Assembly: GCA_037447655.1 (NCBI GenBank)
Contig: JBBHKE010002898.1
Span: 41,676-105,675, forward strand
Direction: 5' to 3'
DNA from: Zygnema cylindricum
Taxonomy: Eukaryota; Streptophyta; Zygnematophyceae; Zygnematales; Zygnemataceae
Length of the DNA: 64,000 bases
Shown here piece after piece: positions 43,855 to 58,242 of this stretch. Numbering within the stretch: the stretch's first letter is position 1; each line of letters starts with the position of its first letter. Both the position numbers and the translations under genes were made by a program. A model generated the notes under the pieces. It was given only the letters and a program-made list of their open reading frames with translations. It did no database searches and was not told the DNA's origin.

Positions 43855-46438
43855 GTTTACATGATATTTCTCTTTGGATGTCGAAAGTGGCGATATGGTG
43901 GCACCGGAAAATCAACTAGTTCCTATTAGTGAATATTTTTTTTCCCTTTACCCACAATTTATGAAGGAAAAATTCTGAAGGAATGTTCCAAGGTAAAAAT
44001 TTAAGCAAAATAAAAAAATTAAATTAAATTATTACATATATTTTCTCGTTGTCATTATGTGTGGATGAATGTTGTATTTTTAAAGGCAGGCTTTCTGCCG
44101 TACTTTGGTGGTTAGGTTGGTTTGTCCAAAAGCTACCAGTAGTCACAGGAGTCGTGCTTGGGGCTAAAGTGCTTGCATTTTCTATCTTAGGGGAGTTGTC
44201 TTCGATTTCTGAGATGAAGTGTAATTATAATTAGCTCTCGGATTGACGGGCTAAAGACTTTCGTCGGAACTCTGAATTATTTATTGAATGCCATCCATAA
44301 GTAGATATGTGAAGAGTGGAAACTCTCTTCTGTTGTTGAGACTGACACAGTATGACGTTTCTTCAAAGACAAGATGTTCATATTTTACATGATGTCATTC
44401 TCTCGATAATATTTGTTACTTGAAGCACACACCAGCCGTGAATGTCATTGCAACGACAAGATTGCCAGATATTGGATGCCCCAGGTATGAGATATGACAT
44501 GCTAGTAGCTCCCTCATGGGAATGAGTTTACCTATTAACTTTATGCAATGTACGCCATTTTGAATGCGGCTTGTCTATATTAGTTACTTTGGAAACCGAA
44601 AATTGTACTTTGGTCTTACGGTAAGCTTCCTCAGTTGGCAAATGGGTTGCACCAGGGTGCTCTGTTCTAAACTGTGGCTTTAGCATTCATCTATCCTTGC
44701 CGGGTGGTCCGAGTTTCTCTAACTTTTTCATTTTGAAGTCCCTACAAGTGAGTTGCAATATCCCAACATACAAAAAAATTCAACAGGCATGATGTTACAT
44801 ATGTCATTTGTTCTTTTGATACAATGTTGCGGATCCGCTTCGTTGAAAACAACTTTTAAGGGACGTGATAACGAGTCCGGTCCGGACTCCGGAGGGATGG
44901 TTCAGTTTGGGATGGTACACCCAATTTCTACAACACCAACTTTGGTATAAGATAACACTCTTTGGGCAGTATCAAAACCAATCTGCAGTGGTAAAGCAAA
45001 AAAGCCTTACAATCATAATGCATTACAGAGCAAATAAAGAGTCATTTTAGTGACACTTTTTCCGAGGGCGCGGTTTTCACAATTATTCACATGACATTTA
45101 GTATAGCCTATAAGAATTGCCACCAATGCTTTCCTCTCAGATTTTTAGTTACACCTCTTCACAACATATATCTTCACAAATCCACACACCCCACATGTTA
45201 CACCACTTTCCACTTTGATTATACAGAAAAAGAAAATAATTTTGTTTCTGTAAACATATATGCAATTTCCCTCGGGACAAGTGCCCGTTGACTGGTCCGA
45301 GTTCCTTGAGGTCAATAAAGAAAAAAGCTGACAAGCCCTTGCAATCTTTTTAGACCTCATTTTCATCCTAAAATAAAAATATCGAAATAACTAAGTGATC
45401 ACAAACATACAAGTGATCCGAATTTGGAGACTGACAATCATCTCAGCCTCGTCATTTTAGCCGCTGAACTCTATGATTATGTTTGTGTCCAGCTCATCAA
45501 ACATATCAAAATTGCAAGTATCGAGCTTTGTTGACTTTCAGTACAAAATCATGAATACAACACCGAGTGTGTACCACAAAAACATTCCTAATTGTCCAAG
45601 ACAAGCTGTCTCGTTTCGTTTTTATTTACTTATCAACACACCTGACAGAACATAATTCGCCTCTTTCTTCCTTATTGAGTGTACATCTGGGCTTACAAAT
45701 GTACCCATGACATGGAAGACGACACTTTCTTAATGTACACTCCTTTAAGTGGTCTCATTCTTCTTTCAAACATGTCTCCCTCCTTCGAATGCTCTTTCAA
45801 GAGGACTCGTTCCAACTCTTCCTGATGAATCCTTCCAACCTGAGTAACCTTTCACAGGAGTTACGGGAGTTGCAGTGGAACCCAAAGGACCTACTTGGTG
45901 TTTTTGGCTTTCACTTTTTAAATTGCTCGCATATGCTGGCAAAACTTGTCGAAAATCACTTCGATTTCCCTCGGTCGCAAATGTAGCGACTGCTGAAGCA
46001 CAGAATTGGAGAGAGATGTGAGGCCAAAGGAAAAATAAACAGCAAAAATCATCTAATCTAAACTATAGATCAAAAGTGCGAAAAAGCGTGCAAACACCAA
46101 AACTCGTAGCCCTAATGTATAATACCCCGAAAACACATAGAATACACATATACCAGAGGCTGTATGGATTAGTATTGTTTAGTTTTAACATGTGCAGTCA
46201 GTGCCAATAGGAACAAATCCCACAGATTCTGTCGACTCCACTCTAACCATAGGTGATTGACATTGAAAATGACAGTAGAGATAGATTGGTTCAAAAATAA
46301 TATGAAACACTACTGGCAGTGAAATCTTTTATCTGTGGCAATTGTTAGTGAGACATCGCCTGAATGTGACAAGGATTTTACAGTAAGAACTGTCTTGATT
46401 TCCAAAAAAACAAACAAGCATAATTCAACGAAGACAAA
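43855..46438. other. No recognisable gene; 3' flank of CXC gene
   Basis: Short frames only. The segment next to 46438 presumably contains the 3' UTR of the CXC-domain gene. No poly(A) site is assigned. Confidence 0.35.
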
Positions 46439-49400
46439 TCAATGGTGAAATTGGCAATTATAAGAACTTCCAAAACTCTCCATCGAAGTTGAGGGTTTCG
46501 CAAACAATCTAGGCGTTGTCTCTACTACCATTTCAGCAGAAAGAACTGGAAGCGCTCTATAACAAGCAGAGTCTGATGGAAAACGGCAAACTTGGAAAAA
46601 TTTGAGCAAAAAAAATTCTTCCAAATAGCAAGTGAAAAGGACTTGAGATTGTTCGCCTGGAGATGTAAAATTCTTGACAAGCGTTATTTGAAACATAATG
46701 CAGAGACTATAGAAACAAAATGAGACACAAGGCAAACAAATACAATATCTGATATAGACTTGGTTCCAAGAACATACAAAAAACTTGAAAAAGTCCTTAC
46801 CTCGTTTCCGGCCCAGAGAGGCGATCTTTCTCAAGCAAAGGCTAAACTCTTCCAGAACAGCCCTCTCCTGTTTTGCGTACAATTCTGCTCCAAAATCACC
46901 GTCAACTTTATATCTAGGATCCAATATGCCAGGAGAGGAAGGATTTATAAATAAGTTGTCTTGTTCATCACACATAAGAGCCAACGTCCCCGGCGATAAA
47001 GGTCGTATATTCTCCTCCTTGTCACCACTCGCCTCCTCTTGAAATTGTGCATCTTCAGTCCTGTCATTCAACAGATCCTGAGGGTTTTTACTCAAACATG
47101 TTCCCTTCACGGCCTGGGCTTTAGCTCCTGTTACTTTTCCCTCAGTCTGATGCTCTTGTGTGTAAAAACCAGCTTCGACACTCTCTACTTTTTTATCAGT
47201 AGCTACAGAGATTTCCTTTCCTATTGCTCTCCGTTTGGGCACATAGTCTGATCCTGTTCCATGGTCCTCTCCACCAGTCAAACTTGGAGGTGGTCCAAAG
47301 TGCCGCCTTTCCGCTGAGCAAAACAGAATAGTGCATTACGTTAGAATTCATATCTACTACTGTGTGTAAATGGAATTAAAAAAACCCTAAGCTATGAAAG
47401 TCACAGCAGGTAACAACCAGTAAAATCAGAACAGGAAGCAAAAGCTGCACCAAAAGGGCACACTAATCACTGCATAGCACGTGTTTGGTCAAGAGAGCAA
47501 GATTGGATCCTTCATACTTGAGACTTTCTCATAAAAACCAAAAAAACCAGCTTTGTCTTTTCCAAGGTTTACCCCAGGATGATTTAAGGCACAATCCTGC
47601 TGTTTTCCATTGGTTGTTCCATCTTCGGATGCTTCCCGGAAGGTGGGGTTCCTATCTAATAAAACAAACCAAACAGTATTATTTTCCATAACAGTCTCTA
47701 ATAGCTTCAAAATTGATTTGATGCAAACCTCAGATGAAAACAGAATGAATGAAGTCATTTTAATATAAATCAAATATCTTACTCACCAACAAACTCTCTA
47801 GCCAACTCTGTTGTTACTATAGCCAGCAGCTTGCAGAGCTCCTTAACAGCCTCAGGTTTCACCACTCCTGCCAGAAGAGATCTGTGATCAACCACATCCA
47901 AGTCAAACAAGAGAACCCCATTCTACCAATCACAGAAACGAAACCTAGACGCCTCAGATACATTTAATCCATAAAAGGCGCAAAATGCAAAAACTGTCAG
48001 CTATTGTTGAGCCTGATTTGAAAAAAAGCAAGTTTCAAGAGGAGCCCACACACATAATGATTATCTTCAATGTTTTTGGCAACACTAAAGGCACCCTTCA
48101 AGATTTCAGAATAGAGGTGTAAAATCCCAAGAAAGTTCAGAGTGTACCAACAACTATACCAACCATCATCAAAGATGTTAGATAAAATTTAGGGACACAC
48201 TTGACGGACAGGGCACATACCATGACAAGCTTGAGATTTCAATACACATCCATGCAGCAAAGAGAGACAAAGAGGAAATGCAGGGTGCAGAAAGAGCAAG
48301 AAAATAGAGAGCAAATGTTTGTTCATTACTTTCAGCCACTCCCCAGAAACTCAGCGAACAGGTTGACCCCAATGTTTACATCCCTTCACAGGTTGCCATG
48401 TGCTAACAAACCAAAGAATACATTGCTGCTTGGATGAATAATAACTCTCTATGATGCATATTTGAGCATATATACAGGAAAGCAAATTAAAAAAAGTAAG
48501 AATCGGTTCAAGACTGACAAACTACCAACGTCCAGTATCAGAGGAGACATGCACACACGTCGTGGTTGGTATCTGTGCTGTGGTCGTATTAAGAACTGCC
48601 TGTTGGGAAACATGCTTTCCTGGAGGTAACATTGTTGGTAGAGTTCGTCCCACATCTACTGGCTGCAAAGAAATAAAAATAAAAGAGGTCAAAATACGGA
48701 TACCATTGCAAACATTTTAAAATCAAACATGCATTTGATCTTTCAACAGACATAACTCCTTATTACACCCAATGGGTTTAGTTTGAAATTACTGCCTGAA
48801 TCATGCCAACTCGGCAGAAATTGAGCAAGAATATGTTTCATAGAATATACTTCTTCATCTGACTGAATGTGCACGCCAGTTATAAAATGATATCAGACTT
48901 GCGAATATAACCATAAATCCATGTGCCTATTAAGGAACTTTTCCTGGTATACATTCAACTCGTCAGTAAGATAGACGGATCATGGTAAACAGCATTAGGA
49001 ATTTGACGTTTTTTTAGGCGATATTAGTAACATAGTGCAGCAATCCGATTCTTTTTATTTTTAAGACTCCTCCGACGAATTGCACTGGAAACAGGAAGGC
49101 CGTGAAAGAGACATAAAGACAACTACAATTTTACTATTTTGATCTTACTTCAACACACAAAACTTGTTTTCGGCCACTTCTCACAAAAAAGAACTGGAAT
49201 TTGGTACAGGACTAGTTGGAATTGTCAAAACAAACCGAAATTCAAGAGTTCAAAACTCAAACCGACTTGCAAAGCATCAAGGTTATAAAAAATGGCATGA
49301 ATTGTCACTTTCTAAGTTATCAATTTCTAAATTTATGTCAAATCATAGTACATTCGCCTAAATTAGATTTCAAACACAACATCCCAATTTTTTTTTTCTG

Positions 49401-52273
49401 AATTGTTGAATTTGTAGAAAACATGTGACGTTGGTTCTAAAATCAGCCCTTTGCTAAAAACAAACAAACTACCTTAAAACTGGTTGGGTATCCACAGGCC
49501 AATGCCCACCAGAATACAAGAATCTCATACTTTTGTCATCAAAATGTTCAAAGTAAGTCTATATTCGACACCAAATTGTAATAAATGCCATGGAGCCTCG
49601 CCAATCAGAACTTACCACTGACTCTGGTCCTTTTACATTGGATTGTATCTTCTGTGTAAATACTTCGCCTCTCTCCAGAACCCGAGGCCTCTTGGAAGGT
49701 GGTGGAGAAGGAGAGGAATATGGACCCATGAGAGCATTTGCAAGTCTTGGCACCTCAGGATAAAACATGGCACGATCACGATCATGATCTGTGCCTGTGT
49801 TATCATGGTTCTTGCAATCAATGCATTTGCAATTTTCAGAGCACAATATGTTTGCTTGAAAGCATTCGCAATACTTCTTTAAGCACCCTGACTTCTTGCA
49901 ATGACACCCTTTGTTATGCTTCCCAAACAGACTGTCAGACTTCTCCTGCATCCATATTTGAAAAAAAAAAAAGTGTCAACTTCCAGAAAGCATAATCCCA
50001 GACTAAAATGAATTGAACGGCACATAGATGCATTTCAAAGATACACACCCATAGCAAAGCTGCACTGTAAACCAACGCCAGAAACTACCAGGACAGATAA
50101 ATATTGTATCGTCTACAATATCAACATAAGGAACCCCTCGAGTAGTTCAGCAGTACCATTCTGCAAAGCCATTTCAAAGGAACAGTCAAAGACGGTCCAT
50201 CATTTGTGACAGCATACCGGTCTTTCATCCTGAACGATACTGCTAGAAGGATTGCTTGCAATCTTTGGACGAAAAGCATTTGGATTCCGTTCCAATGTTG
50301 CTTCCACAGCATCTTGCCGTACACATTCATATTCAGAGTTGTTGTAGCAGTTGACACAATTACAACCATCACAGTATGTCCCAGAAGCGAAGCATTCACA
50401 ATACCTGCCAAAGCAACACATAGTGAATCGTAAGTAACTTCAGATATGATCACCCCTCTCAATTTATACCAGCCTTATGCAAGCCTGTATTTCATTCAGA
50501 CATTCAGAATCTATAACTTCACAACAAGGTTTTTCAGAAGATCCAATAAGAGTATCATTCAAAATATATATTCCATTATACTTCTCAAAGACATCATATG
50601 CCCAATTGAGACACTAAAAGACAACATTTCCAAGTTAACATTGTTAACATTGCAGTTTCCAGGGACATTGTCTGCTATATTGTAAAAAGAAAGCATTAAT
50701 ATCTTATATACATTTATTTTTCTATTTTTTTAAATCAGAAATTGTTCTTTTTTGAAGAATGCCACTGGAACTCTCCATATTGTAGACATTCAAATTATGC
50801 AGCTGAAAATAGCATCATCACTTTGAATCATGTATCAAAATTACTTTTTTTAGACAACAGTCAGAACTTCCCTTTTATTCCAACAAGACTTGGAGTTATT
50901 GGAAATGTCTATTGAGAAAAGCACAATTTTGAGCAGTAATCAAAGACAGAATAGTTCAAACTGTGCATTTTACAAACAACATCATTCAAAATGTAATTTT
51001 AAAAATCGGAACACCAGATTGAGAACTTAAAGACAGTATCGTTCAACAATAAATCATTCAGAATGTTCAAAACAAGGGGAGTAGTTCTTAAGAATTATTG
51101 TCAAAGACAGCATTATGCAAGCTTTAAGAATAATAACACATACATAGCCATTGAACTTTCAAAAGTAACCATAATGCTTGAAAAAATAACAAGCCACAGA
51201 GTTAAAGAATTGTACATAAATTTTGAGAGAAAGGAGCATTTTTGACGAGGATTCGAAGCTATTTTCAGAGGATAAGACAGCTTCAACTCCCTGTTGCAAG
51301 TATTATGCCTAAAAGCAGGAAGTTACCTACAACTTAAGACACCTGGAATTCTTGCAGTTGCACTGCTTTGTTTTCTTTGGAGGTGTTTGTGGTTCTGTTG
51401 GCCTGGAACGTGCTAAGAGCTTCCTGCATTCGGGGAAACAACCGACATCATGATAAAATTATCAAGCATTGCACGTGAGATGTTCAAGCCAGTGTCACCT
51501 ACGCAGCAAAACAACAAATTTTCAGCATAGACATTCAGCATTAAACTGTAAAACGTCAAATACAAATAACAATAGCATGATCTTAGTAAAACGCCCACAA
51601 AACATCAATATAGGCTTTAAGTAAACTTCAAAAGAACATCATGAGCATAATCTCGTCCATTAGAAACGGGAGTTCCAATATCAGCAACAGCATGCATTGC
51701 CGTAAGAATGACCATCAGATTTGTAGCGAATATATACATCAAACAAAACCATCAAAATCATTGCTCAACAAATGTTTTTAAATAATAGAACAAAACGTCA
51801 TGACTATAGCCAGACATTAACAGGCCATTATAACGAAAGAACCGAATCTGGAAGTCATATTACTATAATGTCCAGCCAGTGTAAGACCTCTGGGTTTAGC
51901 GTTTCGGAACTTTCTTGTCCTGGTAAAGTGCTATATTGACTTTTGTCAGCCAATAATAGCCAGCAGATGATAAATTGACCAGAACCTCTATTTCTCTAAT
52001 TGACTGCACGTAGATCCACCAATATGTATATAACCATGCACTTAACTCAATCATGCCAAAGCAAACCAGCAAATCTTCCGCCCTAAGAAACATGGACGAG
52101 CTGAAATCTCAAAAAAAAAATAACCTTAAGCAAACCTGCAAAACTTAGAGTTGCATCCTCAACAGGAGCCATGGCCCTTACCCCGCGGCAGCATCAATAG
52201 GGCCAGGATAATATGGCTGCTCGGAACTGCTTTGTAAAGAAACGTCAGTGTTCGATACTTGGTAGGCAGCCAT
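46439..52273 (-). CDS. CPP / TSO1-like (tesmin-type) CXC-domain DNA-binding protein
   Basis: Proposed exons, 5' to 3': 52182-52273, 51331-51423, 50218-50404, 49616-49945, 48530-48662 (or 48526), 47787-47867, 46801-47313 and 46439-46590. Together they make 526 codons plus a stop, in one frame. CXC1 spans residues 52-81 ([16 protein letters not shown]) and CXC2 spans 138-168 ([16 protein letters not shown]). The linker has [10 protein letters not shown], the family's conserved RNPxAFxPK motif. The C-terminal half has [16 protein letters not shown], a plant CPP signature. Such proteins bind CHR-type DNA through tyrosines in each CXC and act in MuvB/DREAM-like cell-cycle repression or in floral and stomatal development. 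Most junctions have canonical GT/AG. The exon 5-6 junction needs a weak donor (GTTGGT) with acceptor GGCAG; other choices hit stops, so an extra small exon is possible. Confidence 0.88.
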
Positions 52274-53570
52274 GGCTTTGAAGTCAAGTTGTCTTGCTGG
52301 CTTCTTCCTAACTGCTCCACTAATGATCATCATCGATGATGATAGCGAAAAGTCCACAGAAAAAGCTTGAAACTGGTAACAAACTTGTCAGCTAACCAGA
52401 AACTTGTCCAATTTGAAAGAAAAATATGCATCGTTTATGCAGTTTATCGAAACATTCCAATATCCGTTTTAATAGGAAAGACTATCTGAGCCAAGCTACT
52501 GTAAGTTTGTAAGCAAGAAACAGCGTACGCACATGCCAGTACATATCCTCGCTATGGCTGCAAGACTTGCAGCCATGCAAACGAAAGAAATCGGCAAGCA
52601 GGCAGATAGTGAAATTTTTAAACAAAACTTTATCAGACAGTTTCGGAGGGAAGATTTGCCTATTACTTGGCATTTCAACTTTTCAAGTTGAAACCTTCAA
52701 CGGTTTGAATCAAACTCGAGTTCCTGGGGCCGATTTAATTAAAAAGCCAAGAGATAAATGCTGCTTGTGCACACCCTTGTCAAAGAACCGCACTAAACGC
52801 GTATTCACCGTTAAGTACGAGCAGAATACAAACAAACCACAAAACTCTTTTCGCACATGACGCAAGCACATGCATCGTACATAAAAGTACATAAATACTA
52901 TTTAGACGTCCTTTCCTGTACTTTTTTTAAGCTTTGTGACATTCTGTGAGAGTTCGACCGTGTTCAGCCGTTAAATACGCGTGCTGTAAGAAATAACCAC
53001 AAAAAATGTTCGCGCTTTGTTACCTTTTCGCACGTGAAAACAGTTCAAAAGCTTACATCGTACATGGCAATACGTAAAAGTCTTTTTCTGTACCTTTCCT
53101 GAAATTGTGACATTCTGAACTGTCTGCCCCCACGGAAATCACGGCAAATTCGGGGTGTGCACGTCACTGCTTGGTATTGTCGCTCCAGAATATCATTCGC
53201 CAAGTGGGATAAACTGCGTCCACTCAATCGGGTGAAACATATTAAACACTATTTATGTTTCAGGGTCATCTGAAAACGGCAGCCAGTAATAGAGTGGAAC
53301 TCATAGCGAGGCAGACAAATTTGAAATTTGAAATTTGAAATTTTTGTACTGTTGTACCTTCTCGTATACAAAACTTCGAAAGTAACGACGGAGTTAGGGT
53401 TTATAACGCATTGTGGTACTCGTCACCGGCTACCTTATTTAAAATATGATAGGTTTTGTCTCAGACCGAATTTACTATTACGCCCATCGTTGTTATAGTT
53501 ACTCTAATTCCAGAGTGGTTTCTATAGTGATGCGTATCGAACTGGCCTGGCCCGATCTTCGTCAATATGA
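52274..53570. other. Upstream region of the CXC gene
   Basis: This should contain its promoter and 5' UTR. A palindromic ATCATCATCGATGATGAT stretch lies at about 52325-52342. No TATA box or other element can be assigned with confidence, and no other gene is seen. Confidence 0.4.
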
Positions 53571-53572
53571 TA

Positions 53573-53771
53573 CACCGCTAATCGTTATCAGTGTAAATAA
53601 CACTAATTCGGTCGCAGCTTTTTTTGACCAAAAATCACAAAATAGAGTTAACAGCATTATTTAAGGACGTGGACTACAATCTGCCACCTCTCATTGCACT
53701 AAATTAGTATTGTTAATTCTAATTTCGCATTAACACTAATAAATTGTTAACACTAATAACGATTAGCGTTG
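53573..53771. mobile_element. Short Tc1/mariner-like MITE
   Basis: 199 bp with ends CACCGCTAATCGTTATCAG and its near reverse complement, TA at 53571-53572 and 53772-53773. Complete version of the fragment at 30723-30822. Confidence 0.85.
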
Positions 53772-53899
53772 TAGTTCATTCCTTATTGGTAACGTGACTA
53801 TTTTGCGATTAACCTTAACGTTTTAATAGGTAACTAAAAATGCTCAATCTGCGTTCAAAACGTCATTATCTGCACATCTTCATCTGTGATTTGAATACG

Positions 53900-54330
53900 A
53901 TGATAAACTTTTTACCAAGTTAAGACACATGAAGCACATAGCACCCTGAAGTTGATCGAGCAAATCATCAATATGTGAAAGAGTGTTCAACGTTTTTTTG
54001 TTCACATTACGCTGGTCTACGAACATGAGGAGTGAGTCGCCTTTCTTCCAAACAATAAAAAATGGTGCTCCATACGAACTAATTGAGGTTTCTCTTGCCC
54101 TTGTCCAAAATGGTGGTTAATTGGATGTCCATCTCTTCTTGCTCGAACTCAACTTCACCTTTACAAGAGTCGAGATGGTGGCTTCTTAACACCTTCCAAA
54201 GGAATTTTACCCCCCACACCTCAAGTCTGCGGCAAACGTTTTAGAAAATCATCGGGAAAAATATTGGCATGCTCTTCCGGCAGCGTTTCGGGCGCAAGAT
54301 CAAGTGGATTGTGTTTGAGTGTTTGGTATT
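53900..54330 (-). pseudogene. Ty3/gypsy reverse transcriptase fragment
   Basis: On the minus strand the sequence reads SSYGAPFFIVWKKGDSL, then MFVDQRNVNKKT and HIDDLLDQLQGA. This is the start of a Ty3/gypsy RT domain, corresponding to the usual YGAPVLFVxKKDGS, CVDYRxLNKxT and PxIDxLxDxLxGA blocks. Upstream, at higher coordinates, a degenerate 'PPS' / 'EGVKKPP' linker is visible. It has stops and no catalytic YxDD; LTRs were not found. An old scrap. Confidence 0.8.
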
Positions 54331-57300
54331 GAGAGCCATAGTTATATAGTTATGTTAAATTAGAGAAAATACCCCCTCTTGCATTGGACAAATGAGTTAA
54401 TCATGTGGTGGACAAATATTAAAGACCATTCTCGAGACCGTATCAAGACAGTTGGGATGATTTTTTATTGTTTATTGAATATATTGTCGACAATGCATGT
54501 CACGATTACATCATAGGAACTCAACTTTTGTCAAGATCCGTTGGCCCCCTTATATTCGTTGCCTAGAGGGGATAATGGTGTGATATGGTTGCATGTTACT
54601 ATAACATCATGAACATCACAAAGCATTCTATCACACAAATACTGGCTTAGAAAGCCTCACGGTTGATTAAGTCTTTCCTTACCATAGCTCAAGCTTGAAC
54701 AAAAGAATTGTTAAACACGTAACATTAAGATCAGTAATGCCATTTTTCGCGTAAATACTTCCTTAGAGAGGCTTGAGATCAACAAAAAAAAGCCAATGTT
54801 CATCGTTAAGTTGCATATTTCACGTTTGAGGACAAGGCATTGTTGGACACAAAACATCTAGTTTTGAAATGTACAAGGACACGAATGGCTCTCCTAAAAC
54901 AGGCTAGACCATTTAAAGTATAAGGTCTTGTTGGCAAAATAGCTTACAAGCCAGCCTCAACGACTGTCATGAATTGTCATTCGTTGTTTCACATCAACTT
55001 ATTAAAGTCATAGATGTGAAGGAGACAGTTAGAGTCACAAACTCCATGTCGTAACCTAGGTTGATTCTCAAGCTAAAAACAATTTGCGGGAAGCCAAAAA
55101 GGACTTAAAAGGTGATAAGTTCATTAAAGAATGTTTAGTATCAATAGCTGCCTCCTTGTCGGGTGAATCGCCATACAAAGTCGAAAAGAGGGTCATCAAT
55201 GATTATCTTGATCAAGGTTGAGATGCGTCTCCTTTATTTACATAAAAGAGTGGTCCTCTAATAGCAATAGACTTGCCAAATATTACATTACGAGTTTGCT
55301 TGACACAATTTGTTTTATAAGTTTGTGCAGACACCCCTCTGGCGCAATAGATGTGCTAAAAATGTACAATTTTGTGCATGTTTTTTTGTATGGGTGTTTG
55401 TCTAGAAGTTTGAAGCGTCAACATAGACTTTCCTAAAATTCCCCCTTTGGGAATTTATTATAGAAAAGAAAGAACTTTTCATCCTTGAATACTTTTGCAA
55501 TAACACGTTTGAATAAATTAAAAATAAACTTTGTGGAAAATCTTGATATCACAATATCAATGTTAATATACCAAAGGCTCGACACGTCGACCATCAAGAC
55601 CCTCAAAATAATACATATCAATGATTGGCAAAGCTTGTTCGATGTACATCACAACAAAATTATGCTAAAATTTGTTAGATTGACATGGCTTAATAAGATG
55701 TTAATATTGAACAATTAAAATTAAACATCAATTCAGTTTTCGAAATTGGAAAGTCATTGTTTTTTTACGACCATCCATGAAAATCCAAATGAACATTCAT
55801 CAACGTTGAAAATTGTTATTTTCATTAAGTGTCGAACAAAAATTAGAAAAGATATTTATTGATAAGGTTTAATGATGTGCGTTATAAACGATAAAAATAA
55901 AAAGCAAGGTTATCCGCATAATTTTTTTTTCCACAGATCATTATGAGATTTGCATAAGATTTTAAGGGTCACAACTTTAAAATTGAACCGTTCAAACCGA
56001 ACACTCTCTAGAGCGTGTATCGTCTAAGTGTTTTCTCTAGAATGGAATTACTGGTTGATTGAGCGAAAACAATTTTTGAGTTTTATATATTGCTTATTCC
56101 ATACAGTACACCTACCATACGCGAATTTCCCGTATAGTATTTGTGTTGTACGGAGGAACAAGATTTAACGTGACCTACTATTTTTGTTTGGCACATTAAG
56201 ACAATGAATCACATTCTAGTCCAACATTCACGTTCTTCAGTTTGATTCGGTTTGTTTTCATTTGAACTTTCAGTTTGAAGGTTAAAAAGTTAGAACTTCA
56301 AAATTTTATAGTAACATGCAAAGTTTCCATCTCAAACACTCTTGTGAACTTTTGTTTTAACAGCATGTTCATATTACTATAGCACAAGCACCAAGCACCA
56401 AATGAGTGGAATTATCTCCGGATAAGTAGTTTGTCAAACTTTTCACCGATTATTAGCAAACAATTTGCTTTCTTACAAGTATGTCCCAATGTGCATCATA
56501 GAGGCGTTGTAAACAATGTAGTTAATGATTTGTTAGCACATGGCAACGTGTGAAGAGATGTAATCAATGATGCACCAACAAAAATGACGAGCTCGGATTA
56601 GTATTGAATCCCGTAACTTTGAAGCTCGAGGAGTGGCTGAAAGTAATTGAGGACATTGGCTAAGATTCTTGTAGTTTCTGATAAAGTATTTGCCATTTTC
56701 CTCTCTATTTTGCCTTGCATGTACTTTTTGTCTCTCTTAGCCGTTTGGGTAATCATAATGTCAAGTTTGTCATACAAAGTCGTTGTCTTTCTCATTTTAT
56801 AGCCTTTGATTATGACACGTATGGTTGTTGTCGAGGAATTTTATACCTCTGTTTTGGAATCTTGAAAGACGCCTTCAATGTTGCTAGAAAAATGGAAGAT
56901 AACCATTATTATTGTTTGTTCCTCTTGGGACTTGTTGTTCTTTGGATCATGGTAACAAATTGATCTAATAAAGTCAGTAGTAGCGCCTGATCAAATTTGC
57001 TTTTGTTTTTCAATTAAAAACAGGGCGCCAATTCTTGGATTTTGTGCCATTTGTGGATTAAATACATATGAGGCGTTTAGGTTTTTTGTTTGTGATTGAT
57101 AAGCATGCGGAATCTTTTGATTGACTTGAATGTGGCTGGGCACGAATCTCTTTTGGCAACAACTTTGAAACCCAAGCCTCTGAGAGTAAGACTAGACCTG
57201 GCAAGGGAAAATGTCGGTAAGATATTTGAGCAGATTTGGCAAGGGAAAATGTCGATAAGATATTTGATTTACAGAAAGCCAAGAAACTTTAGTTTAAAAA

Positions 57301-57340
57301 GTGAGCAGCATTTTGTTTTAACCTGTGGTTTGGATAAAAT
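54331..57340. other. No recognisable gene; possibly old retroelement sequence
   Basis: AT-rich sequence with short frames. The region next to the gypsy RT scrap may hold other decayed parts of that element, and a frame at 56598-56795 (minus) has a Gag-like helical look. None of this is diagnostic. Confidence 0.3.
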
Positions 57341-57348
57341 CAAATTGA

Positions 57349-58234
57349 GTGTGTTGTGTATCGGTAAGGATTTGTCGATAACCGATATGGGCCTTTTTTC
57401 GAGGACCCGATAATCGATATATTGGTACGATATATCGCTATCGTTCTTATCGCCGATAAGTAGCCGATAATATCGGCTACTTATCGGCAATAATGCCGAT
57501 AACGATAACTATCGTCGATAACTGTACAAGTCGTACAGCTAAATGTACGGCATGTACACTCAACTGTACGTCTTATTCCCCCGTCGCGCCCTACTCACAA
57601 CCCCTGGGGTACCTACCAATTAGATCATTTGTACAAGCCGGAAGTACAGTAGCCAGCATAAGATGTGTACGACTCTAGTACGACTCCAGTTAAAACGATG
57701 TACCTTTCACATCCGATGCCGTGGCTTTGTCCCTTTATTTTTTGGGATCCACTGGAAACCTCCCACGTGTCAATCCGTCGTTTTTTTTGGCAAAAGCTGC
57801 CAAAAAAACCATTCCGAGATGCCGGCGCTCACGTAGACCGTCTGCTCGTATTTTCTCATTGAATGTCGTCCGTTCGATGATGGTGGCGCGCATAATGTTA
57901 TTTTACATCCATTGTACTTTGTGTCCGCCGTCTTTTTTACGTTCCATGATAATCAGTTTATCGGTACAATTCCGTACGTTCCCGTAAAATTTATGTTCAG
58001 TTAACCGCCCAAAAAGTACTACAAAGTGCAACGTATTTTTTCTTCAAATTCCGTACATTTCCCGTAAAAAAACGTACATTTCTCGTAAATTTACCGTTGA
58101 GTTTTCTTGACAGAAAGCACTCCGGACAAAAAGTACAAAAAGTACAAATATATCGGGACCGCTGACCGTTCGATAACGGATAACTATCGGTATCGGTGTT
58201 ATCGCGATAATTTTTTTACCGATACACAACACTA
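57349..58234. mobile_element. hAT-like MITE (886 bp)
   Basis: The right terminus is TAGTGTTGTGTATCGGTAA (reverse complement); the left is GTGTGTTGTGTATCGGTAA, two mismatches. Flanking 8-bp duplications are CAAATTGA (57341-57348) and CAAATTGG (58235-58242). Subterminal regions are rich in 'cgataac/gttatcg' repeats. The middle (57520-58140) is non-repetitive, GTAC-rich and has no transposase. Confidence 0.85.
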
Positions 58235-58242
58235 CAAATTGG

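Noticed and set aside
47573-47651. Additional exon of the CXC-domain gene
   Set aside because: Splice-like boundaries exist, but including it shifts the frame and introduces a stop; direct joining of 47787-47867 to 46801-47313 keeps the frame.
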